Source of the DNA: Cyclobacterium amurskyense
GTDB taxonomy: Bacteria; Bacteroidota; Bacteroidia; Cytophagales; Cyclobacteriaceae
Reading direction: 5' to 3'
Assembly: GCF_001050135.1 (NCBI RefSeq)
Contig: NZ_CP012040.1
Location: 682,001-746,000, forward strand
DNA length: 64,000 nucleotides
The notes under the pieces were generated by a model. It saw nothing but the letters and a program-made list of their open reading frames with translations. It searched no databases and had not been told where the DNA came from. A program made the position numbers and the translations under genes. Within the stretch, counting starts at the first letter, position 1. Each line of letters starts with the position of its first letter. Of this stretch, positions 33,919 to 43,315 are shown piece after piece.

Positions 33919-35837
33919 TTCTTTTTGATTTTACCATTTTTTTCGGTGGAAATCAACCCCTCATCCTCCAATTCTCTAATCAAACCTACAGAAAATTCAT
34001 CTAAATTTTCTCCGATCTCAGAAAACAATTCCTTTAGTGAAAACGCCTCTCCTGCTGCTAAAGTTTTAAGTATTTTATCAATCAATTTTTTTCTGACAAT
34101 TGCCTTATTAGTTTCTTTTTTATTTTGAACGCAATTGTCACAAATACCACAGGAAAAATCACCTTTCTCTCCAAAATAGTTTACAATCTGTAGCGTACGA
34201 CAAATTTTATTGTTTTTAGCATATTCTATGATTTTCTGGGCTTTCTCTATGGCCTGAGCTCTTCTTTCCCCTATTCGCTTTTTATTTAAAGGCAAAGATC
34301 CCGCGTCAAGCCTTGGTGTAATAAAGGTTATTTGAGGCTGATCTTTTTTTCCGGAAAAATCCACCAAACCAAGCTCATCCATTTTTTTCAACATCCCAAC
34401 CACCTCTTTCTCGGTAGTATTCAACAATTGGGCTATTTTGCTTTCTTTAATTCGGATATAATTCACAAACAACTCTCCACCATATAACCTCAACAAAAGC
34501 TTTATCAAAGGGTCCAACTTTGCATAAGCAATCTGCGCCTCATACAACTTGCTTTGGGAGACCAGAAAATGCAAGGTTGAGGGAAGGAACACACTTTCTG
34601 AAAAAAGCAAAAAGGCTTCTTCTTGAAGAACTTTTATGGCATTGTATGTAAGAGGAACATCCAAATTATAGGCTCGGGTAAAATCCAGAAAATCAAAGTC
34701 AAAACTTGTCATTTGAGCACTACCTACTGCCAACCTGTAATAATTTGCCAGGCATTGGTACACTCTTTTTAGCAAATCCTCAGGAGGGTATGCTATTTCT
34801 GCCATTTCGGCCAAAGAGATGCAGTCCATTTCCCGAACCAAAAGAACAGCAAATGCCTTTATCCCATCTCTTCCTGCCCTTCCTGCTTCTTGGTAATAGT
34901 TTTCCAGGTTCTCAGGGAAATCCAAATGAATAACCAGACGTACATTCGCCTTATCTATCCCCATACCAAAGGCATTGGTGGCCACCATGACGCGTACTTC
35001 TCCCTTGATCCAGTTGATTTGCCTTTCATTTCTAATCCCCTGATTCAAACCAGCATGGTAATAGGTTGCAGAAATCCCAAGCTGCTGTAGGTGCTGAGCA
35101 GTTTCCTTGGTCCCTTTCCTGCTTCTTGTATAGATAATGGCAGTGCCGGGCACCTTTTGAAGAATTTCTACTGCTTTCTCCAATTTATTTTCCGCCCAAC
35201 GAACGGAGTAAGACAAATTATCTCTCTTGAAAGATTTGACAAAAATAGATGGCTCTTTAAGCGCTAATTTGTCAATGATGTCCTCCCTTACCTTAAGGGT
35301 AGCCGATGCTGTAAGCGCGACCATCGGTACTTTTGGAACTAAAGCCCTAATGTCAACTATTTCCAGATAGGAAGGTCTAAAATCATAACCCCATTGAGAG
35401 ATGCAGTGGGCTTCATCCACTGCGATGAGGTTTACATTCATTTTTTTAAATCGCTCTATGAAAAGCTCCGTTTTAAGCCTTTCCGGAGACACGTATAGAA
35501 ACTTATAGTCACCGTATATGCAATTGTCTAAAAGGGTGTCAATTTCTCTCTTATGCAAACCTGAATGGATGGCCATGGCTTTAATCCCCCTACTCTTCAA
35601 TTGATCTACTTGATCTTTCATTAGGGCAATTAGGGGACTTATCACGAGACACAATCCTTCTTGCATCAATGCAGGTACTTGAAAACAAATTGATTTTCCT
35701 CCACCTGTAGGCAACAACACCAAGGCATCTTTCCTTTCTGCTATGGCAGCAACTATCTCCCCCTGAAGCGGTCGGAAATCCTGGTACCCAAAATATTTTT
35801 TCAGGATGGCTAATGCTGAAGTATCTACCTTATCCAT
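33915..35837 (-). CDS. recQ: ATP-dependent DNA helicase RecQ
   Basis: The 640-residue protein carries the RecQ helicase core: YFGYQDFRPLQGEI, Walker A LLPTGGGKSICFQ, DEAH box AVDEAHCISQWGYDFRPSY, motif VI QEAGRAGRDG, and the zinc cluster beginning CRTL and continuing CGICDNC. A winged-helix part follows, but the HRDC domain of longer RecQs appears to be missing; the end is a short winged-helix-like tail (FSLKELFSEIGENLDEF). RecQ unwinds recombination and replication intermediates 3'-5'. It is first in a three-gene operon. Confidence 0.96.
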   Translation of the reverse strand: MDKVDTSALAILKKYFGYQDFRPLQGEIVAAIAERKDALVLLPTGGGKSICFQVPALMQEGLCLVISPLIALMKDQVDQLKSRGIKAMAIHSGLHKREIDTLLDNCIYGDYKFLYVSPERLKTELFIERFKKMNVNLIAVDEAHCISQWGYDFRPSYLEIVDIRALVPKVPMVALTASATLKVREDIIDKLALKEPSIFVKSFKRDNLSYSVRWAENKLEKAVEILQKVPGTAIIYTRSRKGTKETAQHLQQLGISATYYHAGLNQGIRNERQINWIKGEVRVMVATNAFGMGIDKANVRLVIHLDFPENLENYYQEAGRAGRDGIKAFAVLLVREMDCISLAEMAEIAYPPEDLLKRVYQCLANYYRLAVGSAQMTSFDFDFLDFTRAYNLDVPLTYNAIKVLQEEAFLLFSESVFLPSTLHFLVSQSKLYEAQIAYAKLDPLIKLLLRLYGGELFVNYIRIKESKIAQLLNTTEKEVVGMLKKMDELGLVDFSGKKDQPQITFITPRLDAGSLPLNKKRIGERRAQAIEKAQKIIEYAKNNKICRTLQIVNYFGEKGDFSCGICDNCVQNKKETNKAIVRKKLIDKILKTLAAGEAFSLKELFSEIGENLDEFSVGLIRELEDEGLISTEKNGKIKKK

Positions 35838-35902
35838 ATTGCGGCTATAAGTCCTTTGGCATGTAAATAATTTTTATCCAAATTACGCTTCATCAATCCC
35901 AA

Positions 35903-37879
35903 TCACAAGGAGGAACCCTTATTGTTGAAAGTTATTTTAATGGCTCCCTCAGAAAATGGTTCTTTTGAATCGTATTCATCATGACTCCTCCATTTTCCAT
36001 TTTTCCAGAAATACAATTGTCCATGGTTCAAATCTTTTGGTTGAAATGTATCTTTATCCAGACAAAGGGTATTTCCACCTGGTAAGGCAACTATATAATT
36101 ATCAGCTGCTTTCAACATAGCAAGTTTACTGACAGGCATACCCATTTTCTTAATTCTGTGGGGAATCACATTGTACTTTATTTCAGTCGAGTCTGCTTCC
36201 CAATCTATTGAATACAGTTGACCATTGTAAAGATAGTCCAAAACCGCTCCATTCTTGAGATCATATATCACCACTTGGTCGTTTGAAACCCTATCAATCG
36301 TCAAATAAAGCCTAAATCCCCCCAGCACAAAAACCAAACAAAGCACGGTTAGCACTTGGGTTTTTCTCCTACCCTCTATCCAATGAAAAAGAAAAAAAAG
36401 TATGCTCCAAAACAGTAACATTTCGGTTAAAGACATGTACAACTTATCCATTTTGGCAAAAGGGAGCGCTTGCAACCCGAAAATCCCATAATTAAGTAAA
36501 CGAATTGCCATCTCCATCAACCAGCCTAAGACAGAAGCCACGAAAGGTATGCTTGAAAAGATTAGAAAGGGAACGCCCAACGACATGATAATAAAGGCTG
36601 AAGGTATGGCCAAAAGGTTGGTAAAGATAAAATAGGTAGGAAATACATGAAAATAATAAATAGCAAGAGGAAAGGTAGTCAACTGGGCAGCAAGACTTAC
36701 ACTTGTAATGTCCCAAAGATACCTCTGCCATTTCTTTTCAGGGTGCCATAGTTTCCTTATCAATGGTTGAAACAATAGAATTCCCAGCAAGGCAACATAA
36801 CTCAATTGAAACCCTACGGCATAAATCAAAAAGGGATCGTAAACCAACAATACCAATGCAGAAAGTGCCAGAGGATTAAATATAGAGGGGTTTCGGGAGT
36901 TCATTTGGGCCAGACAAATAAAGGTAAACATGGTAGCAGACCTAAGTACTGAAGGAGAAAGCCCGGTAAGAATTGCATAAAACCAAATGATCATCACAAT
37001 GACAGCCAAATAGAGCGCTCTTTTTAGTCCTTTTTTCTTCCCTGGCTTGAACATTAAAAAAAAGAAACCATAGATAATCCCAACATGCAATCCTGAAACA
37101 GCTAATATATGCATGGCTCCAGCCGTTGCATAAGCTTCTCTCAAATTGTCATCCAAGTCTTGCTTTTGCCCTATTAATAAGGCCGTAGCAATTTGAACAG
37201 CGTAAGGATCTTTAATATAGGACACTATTTTATCCCCAAGGTATAGTCGCCAAGCAATGATCCTTGAAGACCATGAAGCCTTTTCAGGCACTGATAACAC
37301 CTTGAAACTTGTCCCTATAAATTGACTGAAATAAACGTCTTTCCTTGCCATGTAAGCAGAATAATCAAACATGGAAGGATTGGAGGGGGCAGTAATTATT
37401 TGTGGATGGCCACTTACCAATAAGGTAGTCTCAGGAAGCAATGGTTCAGGAGATTGGTGGTAAATTTGAATTTTCCCACTTGCAGGATGCCAACCATCGC
37501 TTGTTTCTACTGCATAAACTACAAGCATATTCCCAAAACTATTAGGTTTGACTTGATCCGCCTCCTGCACCTCTGCAATGTAATTTTTCACCTCAGGGAA
37601 ATGAATCAGATGCTCCTGCATCAAATCCACATCCTTGGTTGAAGCCACAAACATCCCTAAAAAAGTCAAACACAAATAGGCAAGAACAGGTAGGGAAATT
37701 TGAAAATAAAGCTTTCTTTCAGGCTTATAGGCAAAGGTTAGTACAAGGTAAGCCCCAAAAAAAAGCGACAAACCTGGTAGTAAATAAGGCCCTATAAACT
37801 CCCGAGTTTGGGGATACAATAGAACTCCACAAATAAAAAAAACAGTATACCTAATAAAAGGAAATTCATTGAATTTCAT
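35903..37879 (-). CDS. comEC: ComEC/Rec2 competence channel protein lacking the metallo-hydrolase domain
   Basis: The 658-residue membrane protein starts at ATG 37879 (MKFNEFPFIRYTVFFICGVLL). It has a DUF4131-like N-terminal region with an OB-type soluble part, then the competence domain, with the motif TAGAMHILAVSGLHVGIIYG and the GLSPSVLRSATMFTF helix, about ten membrane segments in all. The last 120 residues are a short soluble tail, not the beta-lactamase-like domain found in Bacillus ComEC. Such short forms are usual in Bacteroidota. It carries single-stranded DNA across the inner membrane during transformation. Confidence 0.93.
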   Translation of the reverse strand: MKFNEFPFIRYTVFFICGVLLYPQTREFIGPYLLPGLSLFFGAYLVLTFAYKPERKLYFQISLPVLAYLCLTFLGMFVASTKDVDLMQEHLIHFPEVKNYIAEVQEADQVKPNSFGNMLVVYAVETSDGWHPASGKIQIYHQSPEPLLPETTLLVSGHPQIITAPSNPSMFDYSAYMARKDVYFSQFIGTSFKVLSVPEKASWSSRIIAWRLYLGDKIVSYIKDPYAVQIATALLIGQKQDLDDNLREAYATAGAMHILAVSGLHVGIIYGFFFLMFKPGKKKGLKRALYLAVIVMIIWFYAILTGLSPSVLRSATMFTFICLAQMNSRNPSIFNPLALSALVLLVYDPFLIYAVGFQLSYVALLGILLFQPLIRKLWHPEKKWQRYLWDITSVSLAAQLTTFPLAIYYFHVFPTYFIFTNLLAIPSAFIIMSLGVPFLIFSSIPFVASVLGWLMEMAIRLLNYGIFGLQALPFAKMDKLYMSLTEMLLFWSILFFLFHWIEGRRKTQVLTVLCLVFVLGGFRLYLTIDRVSNDQVVIYDLKNGAVLDYLYNGQLYSIDWEADSTEIKYNVIPHRIKKMGMPVSKLAMLKAADNYIVALPGGNTLCLDKDTFQPKDLNHGQLYFWKNGKWRSHDEYDSKEPFSEGAIKITFNNKGSSL

Positions 37880-38227
37880 GATTTGAAAAGAAAATTGGCA
37901 AAAATCTACCGCAAACATTTCCCTCTGAACAAACCATTCAGAACCCCTGCCTATCTACATAACTGTAGACAAAGCCCGCTTAAGCATCAACCCGAGAGGC
38001 ATGACAAAACAAAAAGCATGAACAAAGCCCTCTTGGCAGCAAATTATAACGGTGAAATTTCACTTTTATAAACGATAAAAGTGACATTAAACGATTGCAC
38101 CTGTCACTTATTCTTTCCCACGACCATTACACAAACTAATGTTCCAGGGAAGAATTTAACCAACTTTAATCTTAAAATCAATAAAACAAAAATAAATCCA
38201 AGTATTTCAGCACTGTAAATCAGTCAA
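37880..38227. other. Intergenic region with a 10-bp palindrome
   Basis: No ORF here is convincing. TCACTTTTAT (38060-38069) and ATAAAAGTGA (38075-38084) are perfect inverted repeats around AAACG, a possible operator or weak stem. The region lies downstream of the barrel-protein gene and upstream of comEC on the minus strand. Confidence 0.4.
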
Positions 38228-38794
38228 TTAAAACCTAAATCCTACAGAAAACCCGGCATTGAATTCTACTGGATCGAAACGATCGGAAACTTCACTGTTG
38301 AAACCTCTTGCAATGCTAACATAAGGCCCCAAAGCAAATTTGTCGTTATGCACCCACTTGTAACCTCCACCAAATCCAATAATAAAGCTATTGAGAGAAG
38401 TTTCTACAATATCATTGTTATCAAATTTTTCAGTAAAGGATCCTCCTCTGTATTTCAGAAAAGGGAACACATAAATCCCTGACGGATTAGATTCAGTTAC
38501 AAAATAATAATTGTAAGCCAGGGTAACACTAGTTGATTTAAAATCTTGTCCTTCACCACTGTCTGACACATAGGCAAATCGATCCATAAAGGTCATTCCA
38601 AAACCAATGGATTGGTTGCGATCCAAGAAATGCTCATAACCCAATTCCAACGAACCAATAAAAATAGTATTAAAAATATTCAATTTGATTTCATTTCCCG
38701 GAAGTTGGGGATCATCAAAGGACTGTGCATTTGCCTGAAAACTACCAGAAACCACAACCACTATCAATACCAACGCACCTATAAAATTTCTCAT
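38228..38794 (-). CDS. Outer-membrane beta-barrel protein (porin-like)
   Basis: The 188-residue protein has a signal peptide (LVLIVVVVSGSFQANAQ) and then about eight amphipathic strands, for example IFIGSLELGYEHFL, SIGFGMTFMDRF and SFIIGFGGGYKWV, ending in FSVGFRF with terminal Phe. This is the small OmpX/OmpW-like barrel type. Its role is unknown. It is followed by a gap rather than partner genes. Confidence 0.85.
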   Translation of the reverse strand: MRNFIGALVLIVVVVSGSFQANAQSFDDPQLPGNEIKLNIFNTIFIGSLELGYEHFLDRNQSIGFGMTFMDRFAYVSDSGEGQDFKSTSVTLAYNYYFVTESNPSGIYVFPFLKYRGGSFTEKFDNNDIVETSLNSFIIGFGGGYKWVHNDKFALGPYVSIARGFNSEVSDRFDPVEFNAGFSVGFRF

Positions 38795-38837
38795 AAAAAA
38801 CTGTTAGCTTTAACGTAAATACTTCTTTTTAAAATTA

Positions 38838-39278
38838 TTATCCTGGCATGTACTGCATCAGGTAATGATCGATATTGCATTCCACAAAAAGGTCACCCTT
38901 TTTCACAAATCCAAATTTTTCATACAAACCTGAGGCAGTCACTTGACCATGCAAATATATCGTTTTATTCTTACTTAATGGATTGGCCAAGACATCATCA
39001 AGGACTGCTTTTACCAACATTCCTCCACCACCATGCCCTCTATATTCCTTTAATACGGCAAACCTTTCAAGTTTAACGCCATTATCTGTAAAGCGCCACC
39101 TAGCTGTTCCTACAGCCAAATCACCATCTTGCACTATGAAATGGATGGCTGCATTTTCATGCTCGTCAAACTCTTCGTCGGCTTCTACTTTTTGTTCTTT
39201 GACAAACACAAGATTCCTGACTTGAAAAGCTTTCTCCAATAAGTGCTTATCTGTAATTTTTCTAACTGCTAAATTCAT
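38838..39278 (-). CDS. GNAT-family N-acetyltransferase
   Basis: The 146-residue protein has the GNAT core (AVGTARWRFTD, LERFAVLKEYRGHGGGGMLV with the acetyl-CoA pyrophosphate-binding R/Q-x-x-G-x-G/A loop, and LYEKFGFVKKGDLF). It is of the ElaA/YjcF size. The acceptor is unknown. Its ATG overlaps the phoH stop by 4 bp. Confidence 0.92.
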   Translation of the reverse strand: MNLAVRKITDKHLLEKAFQVRNLVFVKEQKVEADEEFDEHENAAIHFIVQDGDLAVGTARWRFTDNGVKLERFAVLKEYRGHGGGGMLVKAVLDDVLANPLSKNKTIYLHGQVTASGLYEKFGFVKKGDLFVECNIDHYLMQYMPG

Positions 39279-40237
39279 TTGGTTGGACGGGCTTCAACTT
39301 CATTTTTCTCGTAAGCTTCTATTATAGACTTCACAAGTTTATGCCTTACCACATCGCTTCCAGAAAGCTTCACCACACCAATCCCCTTGACACCATTGAG
39401 AATACGTAGCGACTCACTAAGGCCGGATTTTTGACGGGAAGGAAGATCTACCTGAGATTGATCACCAGTGATGATTACTTTTGAGTTAGGCCCCATTCGG
39501 GTCAGAAACATTTTGATTTGTTCAGACGTGGTGTTCTGGGCTTCATCCAACAAGACAAAGGCATCATGCAAGGTTCTTCCTCTCATATAAGCCAAAGGCG
39601 CTATTTCAATCACCCTATTTTCCTGATAAAACCTTAATTTTTCAGTAGGCACCATATCCCCCAAAGCATCATATATAGGTCTCAAGTAAGGATCCAGTTT
39701 TTCCTGCAAATCACCAGGTAAAAAACCTAAATTTTCACCAGCCTCTACTGCAGGTCTGGTAATTATTATTCTTTTTACTTCCCTGTTTTTAAGTGCCCTA
39801 ACAGCAAGCGCTACAGCAATGTATGTTTTCCCCGTACCTGCGGGACCTAAAGCAAAGACAAGGTCATTTTTAAATGAGGAGTCTACAAGTTTTTTCTGAT
39901 TGGGTGATTTTGGCCTGACGATCACTCCCTTATTCCCGTAGAGAATAATGGAATTGTTGCTCTCAGCCTTCACCTTTGGCGTACCTTCCAACTCAATGTA
40001 CTCTTTCACATTCTCCGGAGTCATCTGACCGTACCTGTTAAAATGCTCAAGAAGCATATTTAAGATATCATTAATTTTCAGAATCTCTGGTGCTTGTCCT
40101 TTGATTCTTATTTCATTGCCTCTGGAAACAATTTTGCTTTGCGGAAAGGCCGCAGAAATCTGCCTGATATTTTCGTTTTCCGATCCTAGGAAGTCTAGGA
40201 GGGAAATATTTTCCAATGTTATGACTTTTTCTACCAA
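39275..40237 (-). CDS. PhoH-family ATPase
   Basis: The 320-residue protein has Walker A GPAGTGKTYIAVALA, RPAVEAGENLGFLPGDLQEK, Walker B FVLLDEAQNTT and sensor-like ITGDQSQVDLP, the full PhoH/PhoL pattern. An N-terminal KH-like segment (IVSRGNEIRIKG) supports an RNA-related role. It is usually linked with YbeY and ribosome or RNA maintenance, but ybeY is not adjacent here. Confidence 0.95.
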   Translation of the reverse strand: MVEKVITLENISLLDFLGSENENIRQISAAFPQSKIVSRGNEIRIKGQAPEILKINDILNMLLEHFNRYGQMTPENVKEYIELEGTPKVKAESNNSIILYGNKGVIVRPKSPNQKKLVDSSFKNDLVFALGPAGTGKTYIAVALAVRALKNREVKRIIITRPAVEAGENLGFLPGDLQEKLDPYLRPIYDALGDMVPTEKLRFYQENRVIEIAPLAYMRGRTLHDAFVLLDEAQNTTSEQIKMFLTRMGPNSKVIITGDQSQVDLPSRQKSGLSESLRILNGVKGIGVVKLSGSDVVRHKLVKSIIEAYEKNEVEARPTK

Positions 40238-40337
40238 TATATTTTCTTCTGTTTAGCTAATTCTAAAAACAAATTAAAAATACCTATTTTTGTGCATCCT
40301 TAACGCAAAAGTACGAATTTTTAATTGACTTACTTAT

Positions 40338-41108
40338 ATGGCTTTGGTAACATTCATTTCGGATTTTGGAAACTCAGACTACTATGTACCAGTAGTCAAA
40401 GCCAAAATGCTGTCCATCAATCCCCAATTGTCTATTGTAGACATTAGCCATGATATTGCCCTATACGATATTGCCCATGCTGCTTTTTTACTACGCTCTA
40501 CCTTTAACGATTTCCCAAAGGGAACTGTTCATTTGGTAGCCTTAAATACTACAAGTAGCATCACCGACGGCTATATAGGAATAAAATTAAACGAACATAT
40601 TTTCATAGGTCCAAACAATGGTGTATTGAGTATGCTTGCGGACCATGATCCAGGAATAATTGTTAAATTTTCTGACATACATATTAAAAACAGTTCCTTC
40701 CCTGCGAAGGACATTCTAGCTCCAATAGCAGCTAAGGTAGCTAGTGGGGCAGCCATACATGATTTTGGAGGTCCCTTGCAGAGCATAAAAAAAATGATGG
40801 GCCGCCACTTCAAAGCGAGCAAGAAGCAAATTGTAGGTTATGTACTTCGGGTAGACATCTATGGCAATTTGATCACCAATATCCCTAAGGACGTTTTTGA
40901 TAAATTAAATCCAGGTAAATTTGAGATTGTCTTTGGAAGGGAATCTGTACATCAACTTCAAACCAATTACGATGAGGTAGAGCCAGGAGATTGCTGGGCC
41001 TTCTTCAATAGTCTAGGTTTATTAGAAATCGGGATCAACCATGGTCATGGGGCAGATTTATTAGGCATGAGGTATGACAGTCCTATTCTGGTTAATTTTG
41101 AAGTTTAA
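40338..41108 (+). CDS. SAM hydroxide adenosyltransferase (DUF62, chlorinase/fluorinase-like)
   Basis: The 256-residue protein starts MALVTFISDFGNSDYYVPVVKA, the DUF62 signature, and continues IVDISHDIALYDIAHAAFLL and IFIGPNNGVLSM, with the C-terminal domain typical of SAM hydrolases. These enzymes split SAM into adenosine and methionine using water; true halogenases are a small subset and are not suggested here. It is divergent from phoH, sharing a 100-bp promoter region. Confidence 0.92.
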   Translation: MALVTFISDFGNSDYYVPVVKAKMLSINPQLSIVDISHDIALYDIAHAAFLLRSTFNDFPKGTVHLVALNTTSSITDGYIGIKLNEHIFIGPNNGVLSMLADHDPGIIVKFSDIHIKNSSFPAKDILAPIAAKVASGAAIHDFGGPLQSIKKMMGRHFKASKKQIVGYVLRVDIYGNLITNIPKDVFDKLNPGKFEIVFGRESVHQLQTNYDEVEPGDCWAFFNSLGLLEIGINHGHGADLLGMRYDSPILVNFEV

Positions 41109-41210
41109 TTTTTTAATCACCAATTGATTAATCAACTAATAGTCAGAAGGAAGGCCTGACAGGCTATAAAAAAATAAAAAAAAGAGGTCTTCAAGCAGAT
41201 AAAATATTTG

Positions 41211-41238
41211 TTTGTAAAAAATTCTTTGCACATATTTG
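41211..41238 (+). promoter_or_regulatory. Candidate Bacteroidota-type promoter of tRNA-Leu
   Basis: TTTG (41211-41214) and TATTTG (41233-41238), 18 bases apart, resemble the -33 TTTG and -7 TAnnTTTG elements of Bacteroidota primary-sigma promoters. The expected start would be near 41245, 30 bases before the tRNA. Confidence 0.5.
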
Positions 41239-41274
41239 CATCCCATTCAGCAAGGAATGGGAATTACCACAATT

Positions 41275-41356
41275 GCCCAGGTGGCGGAACTGGTAGACGC
41301 GTTGGTCTCAAACACCAATGCCTTCGGGCGTGCCGGTTCGATTCCGGCCCTGGGTA
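41275..41356 (+). tRNA. tRNA-Leu (anticodon CAA)
   Basis: The gene folds as a cloverleaf with a 7-bp acceptor stem GCCCAGG/CCTGGGT (with a terminal G-T pair), a D arm with GGTAGACGC, an anticodon stem TTGGT/ACCAA with the loop CTCAAAC giving anticodon CAA, a variable arm TGCCTTCGGGCGT, and a T arm GCCGGTTCGATTCCGGC. The long variable arm and the CAA anticodon fit leucine, decoding UUG. CCA is not encoded. The tRNA is followed at once by a terminator. Confidence 0.97.
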
Positions 41357-41357
41357 C

Positions 41358-41394
41358 AAAAAACCCCTTTAGATGCAAATCTGAAGGGGTTTTT
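41358..41394 (+). terminator. Intrinsic terminator after tRNA-Leu
   Basis: AAAACCCCTTTAGAT pairs with ATCTGAAGGGGTTTT, with one T-G pair, across the tetraloop GCAA; a T-run follows. Confidence 0.92.
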
Positions 41395-41440
41395 GCGTTT
41401 GTAGAGGTAAACTAACTAGCTAAACAATCTTAGCTTGTTA

Positions 41441-41650
41441 TTACTTATATTCTAATGTCTCTTTTTGCTTTATTTCCTGATCTTCCTGCAAAACTGTAAT
41501 CAATTCAACTCCAAGCATGATTTCTTCACCTTTAACATACTTACCTCCTTTTAAGCTCAAATCTACTATTTTCTAGATCATCCAACTCTCTCCACCCAGC
41601 CAATAGGCAACTTGTAGTATGGAAAGTTCAATACAATCACTTTTCTAAAT
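41441..41650 (-). pseudogene. Probable decayed gene remnant downstream of tRNA-Leu
   Basis: On the minus strand a frame ending at 41441 reads 43 codons after an internal TAG at 41573-41575 (KIVDLSLKGGKYVKGEE..., ending KQKETLEYK), and upstream of that TAG the same frame continues with LSILQVAYWLGGESW. The composition looks coding, but it is broken by at least one stop and probable frameshifts, and no start is found. The original gene is not recognised. The rest of the 41395-41907 gap shows nothing else I can support. Confidence 0.3.
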
Positions 41651-41907
41651 CATCTACCCGTTGATTTATATTTAAGTCCTTCAATTTGAAATACACTATA
41701 ATTCATGAAAAAATAAATTGCTAGAACTATATTTCTCCTAAAGAAATGAATCCTTTCCAGCATCAATGGTTGTACAAAACCTGAAAGATTCTAACCATCC
41801 ACAACCTTTGGCCCATCAATTAATACCCCCGGAAAAAGGAAGTTTTGTGATTTTCTTTCAATATTGCATGGGGAACGGATTCCTTACCTTTTAAATAAAA
41901 ATGAAGC

Positions 41908-42327
41908 ATGAAGCCATTAATTCAATTTTCACTTCTTTTATTATTATTTGTAACATTGGGCTGCAATGGCCCTATCGGGGTATCTTCTGAACAATTGGAA
42001 AGTTTTGAAACCAAGTTAACAGCTACAGATTTTTTCTGGCAAAGCAGGTATGGAAGCTATATTGATTTTCAGTTCAGGCCGGACGGAATCGTAAAAGCCC
42101 TTATCAATGGAAAAGCAGACTCTAAAATCAGCGGAAAATGGTCTTTTGACAGTAGCAGTGGGGAATTACAAATTGCTTGGGAAGGTGGTAGACAATACGC
42201 TTCCATTGTAAAAAATATTGATGACAACTGGGGCAAAATTACTTTTGCATCGAAAATCCATGAATTTGGTGACAAAACATTGACGAGGCTAAAACTCCTA
42301 GACGACAGGTTTAGTGAAAAAAAATAA
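41908..42327 (+). CDS. Small lipoprotein, lipocalin-like domain
   Basis: The 139-residue protein has a lipobox (LFVTLGC, Cys19). The mature part is strand-rich: FWQSRYGSYIDFQFRPDG, GKWSFDSSSGELQIAWEGG and GKITFASKIHEFG, with a pattern like lipocalin-type ligand-binding or META-like domains (G-x-W followed by strands). Ligand and role are unknown. It is monocistronic with a terminator-like hairpin downstream. Confidence 0.72.
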   Translation: MKPLIQFSLLLLLFVTLGCNGPIGVSSEQLESFETKLTATDFFWQSRYGSYIDFQFRPDGIVKALINGKADSKISGKWSFDSSSGELQIAWEGGRQYASIVKNIDDNWGKITFASKIHEFGDKTLTRLKLLDDRFSEKK

Positions 42328-42380
42328 ATTTCTCTTTATGGGAGTCAAAGGCATAGCTCATTGACTTCACATAAAAAAAA

Positions 42381-42431
42381 GGAAGCCAAGTAAAATAAAC
42401 CAGTTTCTCGGTTTTTCTTAGTTGGCTTTCC
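42381..42431. terminator. Probable bidirectional terminator between convergent genes
   Basis: AAGCCAA within 42383-42389 pairs with TTGGCTT at 42422-42428; AAACC and GGTTT inside extend the structure. An A-run lies before the structure. It is less regular than the other terminators in the window. Confidence 0.5.
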
Positions 42432-42462
42432 ATAATACGATTGTTGATAAATCTACCTAAAC

Positions 42463-43191
42463 TTATTCCCCAGCACTATCCTGTGCAGCAAAAACTCTTT
42501 TCAACAGGGCTGTAGTCCTTTCTGCAGGGTTTTCACGTATGGCTTTTTCTTCCTGGGCTACAAGTTGAAAAAGACCATTGATAGCCATCTGCGTAACATA
42601 AGCATTCAAATCCGGATCTAATTTCCTGGAGGTAGTCGGGAAGGAATTGTACCTACCTACCAGGTCTCCATAATACTTAGTAGCGCCCACCTGATCCAAT
42701 GATTCCTGAACATGGGGTTGAAATAGGGCCGTTAATTTTTCTGTAGTGGTTCTTTGCAAGTATTGGGTTGCAGCATCATCCTGTCCTTTTAAAATATTCC
42801 ATGCATCTGTAATGGTCATCTGCTTGATCGCCGCTATAAAGATAGGCTTGGCCTCTTTGGCTGCATTTTCTGCTCCCCTATTAATGGTCATAATCACCTT
42901 GTCAACTTCAGACCCAAGACCAATATTCCTGAGAGTAGCCTCTACACGTTGCACATCTTCAGGCAATGCTATTCTTATCAAATCGTTCTTAAAAAATCCA
43001 TCTGTAGTTGATGCCAAATCGGCTCCTTCTGTCACCCCTTTTATCAAGGCTTCTTTAAGCCCATTCCCAACTTCATTTTCTGTAAGTGCCGATTCACTGG
43101 CTGCGGTCAAAAATTTATTAACTTCAGCAGCAGTACAACCAACCATCGAAAAAACTACTAGTACAAAAAGTACCTTTGATAAACGCTTCAT
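42463..43191 (-). CDS. DUF4197 lipoprotein
   Basis: The 242-residue protein has a lipobox (VFSMVGC, Cys19) and the DUF4197 pattern: GLKEALIKGVTEGADLAS, FFKNDLIRIALPED, VDKVIMTINRGAENAAKEAKPIF, ITDAWNILKGQDDAATQYLQ and NGLFQLVAQEEKAIRENPAERTT. It is an all-helical exported family of unknown function found in Proteobacteria and Bacteroidota. It appears to be a single-gene unit. Confidence 0.92.
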   Translation of the reverse strand: MKRLSKVLFVLVVFSMVGCTAAEVNKFLTAASESALTENEVGNGLKEALIKGVTEGADLASTTDGFFKNDLIRIALPEDVQRVEATLRNIGLGSEVDKVIMTINRGAENAAKEAKPIFIAAIKQMTITDAWNILKGQDDAATQYLQRTTTEKLTALFQPHVQESLDQVGATKYYGDLVGRYNSFPTTSRKLDPDLNAYVTQMAINGLFQLVAQEEKAIRENPAERTTALLKRVFAAQDSAGE

Positions 43192-43315
43192 TATTGTTTT
43201 TTAAATTGAAAATATCTTCAAGAGATCAGAAAATCAATTATTATGCCAGAAGTCCAACATTCCGAACTGATGTGACAGAACAGCTCATCATCAGTAGAAT
43301 TTTAAGAAAAATTAA

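Noticed and set aside
37883..38071. 62-residue open frame upstream of comEC
   Set aside because: It overlaps the comEC start on the other strand, has poor composition and no ribosome site.
40338..41108. Possible halogenase, since the family is named chlorinase/fluorinase
   Set aside because: Most members of this family are SAM hydrolases and nothing in the sequence or neighbours points to halogenation.
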